Shown here in pieces: positions 4,777 through 9,608 of a stretch of 9,608 bases of DNA. Source of the DNA: an uncultured Bacteroidales bacterium (lineage in GTDB: Bacteria; Bacteroidota; Bacteroidia; Bacteroidales; UBA3663); NCBI GenBank assembly GCA_905236195.1, contig CAJOOX010000194.1, forward strand, positions 1-9,608, given 5' to 3'. Below the pieces are notes generated by a model. It made no database searches and was not told the origin of the DNA. It saw only the letters and a list, made by a program, of their open reading frames with translations. How positions within the stretch are numbered: the stretch's first letter is position 1; the number at the start of each line of letters is the position of its first letter. The translations under genes were made by a program, and so were the position numbers.

Positions 4777-5886
4777 ATGTCAGAACTGTTCAAAACGCCA
4801 CCGGACGCATCCGACCCGGAGTTTATGGAAGAGGACGATTTCCCAGTCGCGGCCGGAGACGGAGAAGTGAGCGAAGACGGGCTATACGAACATTTCCGAT
4901 TCACCGCCGATGCGGGACAGCATCAGGAACGCATCGACAAATGGATCGTGGACCGCATAGTAGGGACGTCACGTTCGCGAGTGCAAAAGGCGGCAGATGC
5001 CGGCTATATCTATGTGAACGGCAAGGCCGAGAAGTCGTCGTACAAGGTCAAGCCGGGCGATGTGGTTACCATCATGATGGACCGGCCGCGTCACGAGCTG
5101 GAGATACTGCCCGAAGACATCCCGCTTGACATCGTATATGAGGACGACTCGCTCCTGGTGGTTAACAAACCCGCGGGTCTTGTGGTACATCCCGGATTCG
5201 GCAATTTCCACGGCACGCTGGTCAATGGCCTGGCATACCATCTGAAAGACCAGCCGTTGGAGGAAGGCTGGGATCAGGCACGCATGGGGCTGGTTCACCG
5301 GATCGACAAGGACACATCGGGCCTGCTCGTAGTAGCCAAGACAGAGAAAGCCCGCAGCGACCTTTCGATGCAATTCTTCAAAAAGACCACACGCCGCAAA
5401 TACCTTGCCCTCGTCTGGGGGCATTTCGACGAGGACAGCGGCCGGATAGAAGGCAATATCGGTCGAGACCCCAAAGACCGCATCCTCATGACAGTCTTTC
5501 CACCGGAAAGCGACCAGGGGAAACCGGCCGTTACCCATTGGCGGGTGGTGGAACGTCTGGGATACGTCACGCTGGTCGAGTGTGTGCTCGAAACGGGACG
5601 CACCCATCAGATACGAGTGCATATGAAGAGCATCGGACATACGCTCTTCAACGACTCGCATTACGGAGGTGACCAGATACTCAAGGGCACGACGTTTCCC
5701 AAATACAAGCAGTTCGTACAAAACTGTTTCACCCTCTGCCCCCGACAGGCACTCCACGCCAGAACCTTGGGGTTCCGCCATCCCGAAACGGGAGAAGAGT
5801 TAGACTTTGAGTCCCCGGTTCCCAGCGACCTGCAGGCGCTCATCGAAAAGTGGCGTGACTATATATCCAATCGCAATATCGAATAA
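4777..5886 (+). CDS. rluD: RluD-like 23S rRNA pseudouridine synthase
   Basis: RluA-family enzyme of 369 residues that isomerises specific uridines in large-subunit rRNA to pseudouridine. After an acidic, probably disordered N-terminus (1-38) comes an S4 RNA-binding domain (about 50-100: ERIDKWIVDR, SRSRVQKAADAG, VNGK, KPGDVV). The catalytic domain has NKPAGLVVHPG (130-140), HRIDKDTSG (174-182) with the expected catalytic D177, GKPAVTHW (248-255) and LETGRTHQIRVHM (271-283). It resembles E. coli RluD more than RluC, but specificity cannot be proved from sequence. The acidic N-terminal extension is longer than in E. coli. The ATG at 4777 was chosen over 4717 because the latter lies inside the PASTA gene, which occupies another frame there. 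It sits 13 nt after the PASTA stop and 23 nt before ddl. Confidence 0.95.
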   Translation: MSELFKTPPDASDPEFMEEDDFPVAAGDGEVSEDGLYEHFRFTADAGQHQERIDKWIVDRIVGTSRSRVQKAADAGYIYVNGKAEKSSYKVKPGDVVTIMMDRPRHELEILPEDIPLDIVYEDDSLLVVNKPAGLVVHPGFGNFHGTLVNGLAYHLKDQPLEEGWDQARMGLVHRIDKDTSGLLVVAKTEKARSDLSMQFFKKTTRRKYLALVWGHFDEDSGRIEGNIGRDPKDRILMTVFPPESDQGKPAVTHWRVVERLGYVTLVECVLETGRTHQIRVHMKSIGHTLFNDSHYGGDQILKGTTFPKYKQFVQNCFTLCPRQALHARTLGFRHPETGEELDFESPVPSDLQALIEKWRDYISNRNIE

Positions 5887-5909
5887 AAAGAGTTTAAGAG
5901 TTAAAATAA

Positions 5910-6899
5910 ATGTTGAAAATAGCAATTATCGCCGGCGGAGATTCGAGCGAACATGAAGTATCCCTTCGCAGCGCACAGGGAATCTGGAGTTTCATGGACC
6001 ATACGAAATACGACACTTCCATCATCGTCATCAAAGGTGCGGACTGGAAGATGGTTTCGTACGATGGTCAGAACTATGATTTTTCGCACACGTGGCCGGT
6101 GGACAAAAACGGATTTACGGTAGATAAAGACGGAGCACGCCTATCATTCGACTTCGCTTATATTATCGTTCACGGCACGCCCGGCGAAAACGGACGTCTT
6201 CAGGGATATTTTGACATGATCGGGATGAAGTACAGTTGCTGCGGCGTGATGTCAGCCGCCCTGACCTGCAGCAAGTATCACTGCAACCGATACCTTTCGG
6301 GCTTCGGCATCCCCTGTGCCAAGAGTGTTCTGCTCACCCGAAACGACACAATCGATGCCGACCGCATCGTCGGCGAACTGGGTCTTCCCGTTTTCGTAAA
6401 ACCCAACACAGGCGGCTCGTCGTTTGCCACTACCAAGGTCAAACGTACAGAAGACCTGCGCGGAGCCATCGAACTGGCATTCGGGGAACAGCCGGAAGTC
6501 ATTGTCGAGAGTTTTATGGAAGGCACCGAAATCACCTGCGGATGCTATCGGCAGAAGGACGGCATGCTGCTGGCACTGCCTATCACCGAGGTTGTTCCGG
6601 CAGATGAATTTTTTGACTATGATGCCAAATACAACGGCAAAGTACAGGAAATAACTCCGGCCCGAATCCCTGCGGAACTTACGGCTCAAGTTCAGGCGAC
6701 CACGCGCGACATCTACGGCTACATAGCTGCCAAAGGCATCATACGCGTCGATTACATCATTATCGGGGGTGTACCCTTTCTCCTCGAAGTGAACACCACA
6801 CCCGGCATGACGGCCACCTCATTCATACCGCAGGAGGTTCAGGCAGCCGGGCTGAATATCTCCGACGTCATGGACGACGTCGTTCTCAGCAATCTATAA
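5910..6899 (+). CDS. ddl: D-alanine--D-alanine ligase
   Basis: Cytoplasmic ATP-grasp enzyme that joins two D-alanines for the peptidoglycan precursor. The 329-residue length is usual for the family. The first substrate-site glutamate E14 lies in SSEHEVSL (E. coli DdlB E15). HGTPGENG (88-95) is the second conserved block. VKPNTGGSS (163-171) holds the ATP-contacting K164 and the mobile loop. K240 and Y241 lie in YDAKYNG. Metal ligands D281, E293 and N295 lie in RVDY and LLEVNTTPG. A tyrosine at 241, the counterpart of DdlB Y216, fits D-Ala-D-Ala rather than D-Ala-D-lactate formation. One small deviation: the loop after GSS reads FATTKV, with Ala where many Ddl enzymes have Gly (as in GSSVG). 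The gene lies 23 nt after rluD and 32 nt before the acyltransferase. No Shine-Dalgarno precedes the start, only an A/T-rich tract. Confidence 0.97.
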   Translation: MLKIAIIAGGDSSEHEVSLRSAQGIWSFMDHTKYDTSIIVIKGADWKMVSYDGQNYDFSHTWPVDKNGFTVDKDGARLSFDFAYIIVHGTPGENGRLQGYFDMIGMKYSCCGVMSAALTCSKYHCNRYLSGFGIPCAKSVLLTRNDTIDADRIVGELGLPVFVKPNTGGSSFATTKVKRTEDLRGAIELAFGEQPEVIVESFMEGTEITCGCYRQKDGMLLALPITEVVPADEFFDYDAKYNGKVQEITPARIPAELTAQVQATTRDIYGYIAAKGIIRVDYIIIGGVPFLLEVNTTPGMTATSFIPQEVQAAGLNISDVMDDVVLSNL

Positions 6900-6931
6900 A
6901 AAGTTTCCAACTATTTAATAAACAAATCCCT

Positions 6932-8116
6932 ATGACTCTTTCTGATTTTGATGACATCCGTTGTTATACCGACGAAGAGGTCAATGCCGTACTGACGCGG
7001 TTAGCCGAAGAACCCGGCATCGAGAAATTCCTGCGCGGAGCCTTTCCCGACATCGACATGGAGGATGTAAAACGCCGCATGCGCAGTTTCCATAGCATTC
7101 GTGACTTTCACATGGAAATGGTGGGTGTTCTGCTGTTCAAGATGTCCGAGAAAATCACAGAGTTTATCCGTCTCGATGGCGGCGAACGTATCTCCAAGGA
7201 CCACGCATCCGTATTTATTACGAATCATCGCGACATCGTGCTTGACTCTGCCTATCTCGACATCCTGATGCTCAATGCAGGATATCCCGACTTCGAAATA
7301 GCCATTGGCGACAACCTGCTCATCTATCCCTGGATCAAGGATCTGGTGCGAGCCAATAAAAGTTTTATCGTACGCCGCGAACTTCCGGGCAAAGAACTGC
7401 TACTGGCCTCCAAACATCTGTCGCAATACATTCACTACACAATCAGCGAACAGAATACCTCCATCTGGATAGCCCAGCGGGAAGGGCGCTCCAAGGACTG
7501 TTCGGACCTGACACAGGCAGCCGTAATCAAGATGCTTGCGATGGGCGGCCCGTCACGAGACTTGCTGACCAATATCAAGGCGCTCAACCTGCAACCCTGC
7601 GCCCTGAGCTATGAATACGACCCCTGCGATTATCTCAAAGCACAGGAATTCCAGCTCAAACGGGACAATCCGGAGTGGCACAAGTCGAAGCAGGACGACC
7701 TCTTCTCGATGGCAAACGGCATGTTGGGCTATAAGGGCCGGGTGATTTTCACCGTGGCTCCGGAACTGAACCCCGATCTGAACAGGTTCCCCGCTGAGCT
7801 TACCGACAAAGGGGCTCAGGCCACAGCAATCTGCGAAGCCGTGGACCGTTCGCTACACGCCAATATGTACCTTTTCGAGATTAACTATGTGGCCTACGAT
7901 CTCCTGAACGAGACCGACAAATATGCCGACCGTTATACAGAAGAGCAGAAGATTAAGGCTGTAGCCTATCTTAACTCCCGGCTGGAGAAGATTAACATCC
8001 CCAACAGGGACGAGGCATACCTCTGGAAATGTCTGCTCACCCAGTATGCCAACCCTGTAGCCAACAAAGAGAAACTTACAGAACGCGCTACCACGCCGTT
8101 CAATCCGCTCACATGA
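6932..8116 (+). CDS. PlsC/GPAT-like phospholipid acyltransferase with variant HX5D motif
   Basis: A 394-residue protein of the lysophospholipid/glycerol-3-phosphate acyltransferase superfamily, probably acting at the inner face of the membrane on phospholipid or another acyl acceptor (family inference). An N-terminal helical region (1-85) precedes the acyltransferase core. Motif I is ITNHRDIVLDS, with H99 and D105. Motif II is probably the NKSFIVRRE region (142-150). Motif III is QREGRSKD (182-189), the counterpart of the usual EGTR/EGR motif. The final 180 residues are specific to this protein and rich in charge. The family rule is HX4D, but here the spacing from H99 to the next aligned Asp is HX5D, with D101 also nearby. 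The reading frame is unbroken, so this is not a simple frameshift. There is no clear transmembrane helix, so membrane association would be peripheral. The exact substrate cannot be assigned. It is 32 nt after ddl and 16 nt before nadC. Confidence 0.85.
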   Translation: MTLSDFDDIRCYTDEEVNAVLTRLAEEPGIEKFLRGAFPDIDMEDVKRRMRSFHSIRDFHMEMVGVLLFKMSEKITEFIRLDGGERISKDHASVFITNHRDIVLDSAYLDILMLNAGYPDFEIAIGDNLLIYPWIKDLVRANKSFIVRRELPGKELLLASKHLSQYIHYTISEQNTSIWIAQREGRSKDCSDLTQAAVIKMLAMGGPSRDLLTNIKALNLQPCALSYEYDPCDYLKAQEFQLKRDNPEWHKSKQDDLFSMANGMLGYKGRVIFTVAPELNPDLNRFPAELTDKGAQATAICEAVDRSLHANMYLFEINYVAYDLLNETDKYADRYTEEQKIKAVAYLNSRLEKINIPNRDEAYLWKCLLTQYANPVANKEKLTERATTPFNPLT

Positions 8117-8132
8117 TTAATGTTATTACTTT

Positions 8133-8993
8133 ATGAAAATGGATGAAACAATAGTCAACCGTCTCATCGACGACCTGCTCACCCTCTCCTTCGCAGAAGA
8201 CATTGGAGACGGCGATCACACCACACTCTGTTGCATTCCAGCCGATGCCATCGGGCGTCAGCAACTCCTAGTCAAAGAGGAGGGCATTCTAGCCGGCGTG
8301 GAGATAGCGCGCAAAGTATTTCAGAAATTCGACCCCACCCTTGAGATGGAAGTTTTCATCGAAGACGGAGCGCACGTTAAACCCGGCGACATTGCATTCA
8401 TAGTGACGGGCAAGGAACAGAGCCTGCTGCAGACGGAACGTCTGATGCTCAATATCATGCAACGCATGAGCGGCATAGCCACGATGACCCACCGGTATGT
8501 TGAAGCCCTCAAGGGCACCCATACCAAAGTACTTGACACCCGCAAGACAACACCGGGAATGCGTATCCTTGAAAAGATGGCCGTAAAAATCGGAGGCGGC
8601 GAGAACCATCGCATCGGCCTCTTCGACATGATTCTTCTGAAAGACAACCACGTGGACTTTGCCGGAGGTATTCACAATGCCGTATCCCGAGCCAAAGCCT
8701 ATTGTAAGGAAAAAGGCAAAAATCTCAAAATCGAGGTAGAAGTACGCAACTTCAAAGAACTGGAGGAAGCCCTTGCCGAACACCCGGACCGTATAATGTT
8801 CGACAACTTCTCGCCTGCCGATACAGAACGTGCGGTACAGATTGTCAACCACCGGTGTGAAACCGAATCCTCAGGAGGCATCACATTCGATACGATGCTC
8901 CCCTATGCCCGCGCCGGTGTCGATTTCATTTCCTTCGGAGCACTGACACACAGCGTCAAAGGCCTCGATCTGAGTTTCAAAGCTGTCAAATAA
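8133..8993 (+). CDS. nadC: Nicotinate-nucleotide pyrophosphorylase (carboxylating), quinolinate phosphoribosyltransferase
   Basis: Cytoplasmic enzyme of de novo NAD synthesis. It combines quinolinate with PRPP to give nicotinate mononucleotide, CO2 and pyrophosphate. The 286-residue length is typical. Conserved blocks are all present: EDIGDGDHTT (22-31), ERLMLNIMQRMSGIAT (102-117), LDTRKTTPGMR (134-144), GGGENHRIGLFDMILLKDNH (154-173), EVEVRNFKEL (201-210), IMFDNF (221-226), ESSGGI (245-250) and GVDFISFGALTHS (262-274). The Arg, Lys and His residues of these blocks form the quinolinate and phosphate pocket in known structures. The start could also be the Met two codons later (MDETIV), as both fit. 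Neither nadA nor nadB is nearby, so the operon does not collect the whole pathway. It lies 16 nt after the acyltransferase and 6 nt before luxS. Confidence 0.97.
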   Translation: MKMDETIVNRLIDDLLTLSFAEDIGDGDHTTLCCIPADAIGRQQLLVKEEGILAGVEIARKVFQKFDPTLEMEVFIEDGAHVKPGDIAFIVTGKEQSLLQTERLMLNIMQRMSGIATMTHRYVEALKGTHTKVLDTRKTTPGMRILEKMAVKIGGGENHRIGLFDMILLKDNHVDFAGGIHNAVSRAKAYCKEKGKNLKIEVEVRNFKELEEALAEHPDRIMFDNFSPADTERAVQIVNHRCETESSGGITFDTMLPYARAGVDFISFGALTHSVKGLDLSFKAVK

Positions 8994-8999
8994 CAGAGA

Positions 9000-9494
9000 A
9001 TGGAAGTCATACAGAGTTTCACCATTGACCACACCCGCCTGAAGCCGGGGATTTACGTATCGCGCGAGGACAAAGGCTTTAGGACCTTCGATTTGCGCAT
9101 TACGGAGCCGAATGCAGAACCGGCAGTAGCCCCTGCAGCCATGCATAGTCTGGAACACTTGATGGCCACATGGTTTCGCAATAGCGAGGCAAAAGAAGAT
9201 GTTGTCTATGTAGGTCCCATGGGATGTCTCACTGGGATGTATATCATCATGACTGGCAACTATACAGCAGAAGACATGCGCCGTCTTACCATTGCGTGTC
9301 TCAAATGGATTCTCCAGCAAACAGAAGTTCCCGCTACCCAACCCGAAGCATGCGGCAACTATCTGCTCCACGACTTACCGATGTGTCAGTGGGAAAGCCG
9401 CCGTTACCTTGACCGTCTGGAGAATGATTTTCACTGTGAATATACCAAACTGCACATCACGCTGAATGACGGCAAAGTATTTGCAGACGCTTAA
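9000..9494 (+). CDS. luxS: S-ribosylhomocysteine lyase, autoinducer-2 synthesis protein
   Basis: Cytoplasmic metalloenzyme that cleaves S-ribosylhomocysteine to homocysteine and DPD, the precursor of autoinducer 2. It serves recycling of methyl-cycle products and possibly signalling. The 164-residue protein has every key residue. SFTIDHTRL (6-14) is the conserved N-terminus. The metal site is H49, H53 (HSLEH) and C118 (EACGNY). The catalytic base is E52 and the catalytic cysteine is C76 in PMGCLTG. FDLR at 30-33 and the overall length match LuxS from other bacteria. It starts only 6 nt after the nadC stop with a weak GAGA purine tract, so it is probably the last gene of the operon. The nucleosidase gene that normally supplies its substrate is not in the window. 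Whether it signals or only recycles cannot be told from sequence. Confidence 0.97.
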   Translation: MEVIQSFTIDHTRLKPGIYVSREDKGFRTFDLRITEPNAEPAVAPAAMHSLEHLMATWFRNSEAKEDVVYVGPMGCLTGMYIIMTGNYTAEDMRRLTIACLKWILQQTEVPATQPEACGNYLLHDLPMCQWESRRYLDRLENDFHCEYTKLHITLNDGKVFADA

Positions 9495-9503
9495 GCTATG
9501 GTT

Positions 9504-9522
9504 TTATAGGGTTGTTCTATAA
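9504..9522 (+). terminator. Weak hairpin after luxS, possible terminator
   Basis: TTATAG (9504-9509) and CTATAA (9517-9522) are exact reverse complements around a 7-nt loop, starting 9 nt after the luxS stop. The stem is only 6 bp and nearly all A/T, and the bases that follow (TTCTTC) are a poor T-tract. It could end the plus-strand operon but is weak. Confidence 0.3.
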
Positions 9523-9608
9523 TTCTTCACCGATTAAATTAGGTCAAAACAGACCGAAACAAACCTTAAATCAAATCGTGTAAAACACTGTCTTACAATT
9601 AACTCCAC
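9523..9608. other. A/T-rich tail without recognisable gene
   Basis: No open reading frame or consensus TAnnTTTG promoter seen on either strand. Only short inverted repeats occur (GGTC and GACC at about 9542-9555; GTGT and ACAC near 9578-9588). The next gene presumably lies beyond the window. Confidence 0.4.

Noticed and set aside
4969..5781. 270-residue minus-strand open frame opposite rluD
   Set aside because: It is an antisense shadow in GC-rich codons. The plus strand encodes the full set of RluD motifs.

Overview
The window looks like chromosomal core DNA of a member of the Bacteroidales (Bacteroides/Prevotella-like). This is inferred from three things. The promoters match the Bacteroidetes pattern (TTTG about 19 nt before TAnnTTTG). 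Most start codons are preceded by A/T-rich tracts without a Shine-Dalgarno sequence. The gene content includes a stand-alone PASTA protein next to an RluD-type synthase and Ddl. I see no mobile elements, tRNA or rRNA genes, or CRISPR arrays.

The window is split by a divergent promoter region (about 3948-4124). To the left, on the minus strand, five genes run toward position 1: a secreted two-lobed aspartyl protease with a C-terminal PDZ domain; araD (L-ribulose-5-phosphate 4-epimerase); two small, mutually related proteins of unknown function; and araA (L-arabinose isomerase), which is cut by the window edge after 354 codons. araA and araD are the first and third steps of L-arabinose catabolism. 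The kinase araB is not in the window. The two small genes sit between them and are the least explained genes here.

To the right, on the plus strand, six closely spaced genes (gaps of 6-32 nt) form a probable operon: a membrane-anchored PASTA protein, an RluD-like 23S rRNA pseudouridine synthase, D-alanine--D-alanine ligase, a PlsC/GPAT-like acyltransferase with an unusual HX5D motif, nadC (quinolinate phosphoribosyltransferase) and luxS (S-ribosylhomocysteine lyase). They mix envelope building (PASTA, Ddl, acyltransferase), ribosome modification, NAD synthesis and methyl-cycle/AI-2 metabolism. This looks like a housekeeping operon rather than one pathway.

The divergent promoter region is dense in structure. 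It holds a promoter on each strand, a 15-bp direct repeat (14/15 identical) with one copy at each -33 element, a 13-bp perfect palindrome over the plus-strand -33 box, and a 7-bp inverted repeat between the promoters. The promoter positions also settle the start codons of the first gene on each side. The observations most worth following are the tandem paralogous small proteins inside the arabinose cluster, the two-lobed protease heading that cluster, the paired repeats in the divergent promoter, possible alternative RNA structures in the araA leader, and the variant acyltransferase motif.
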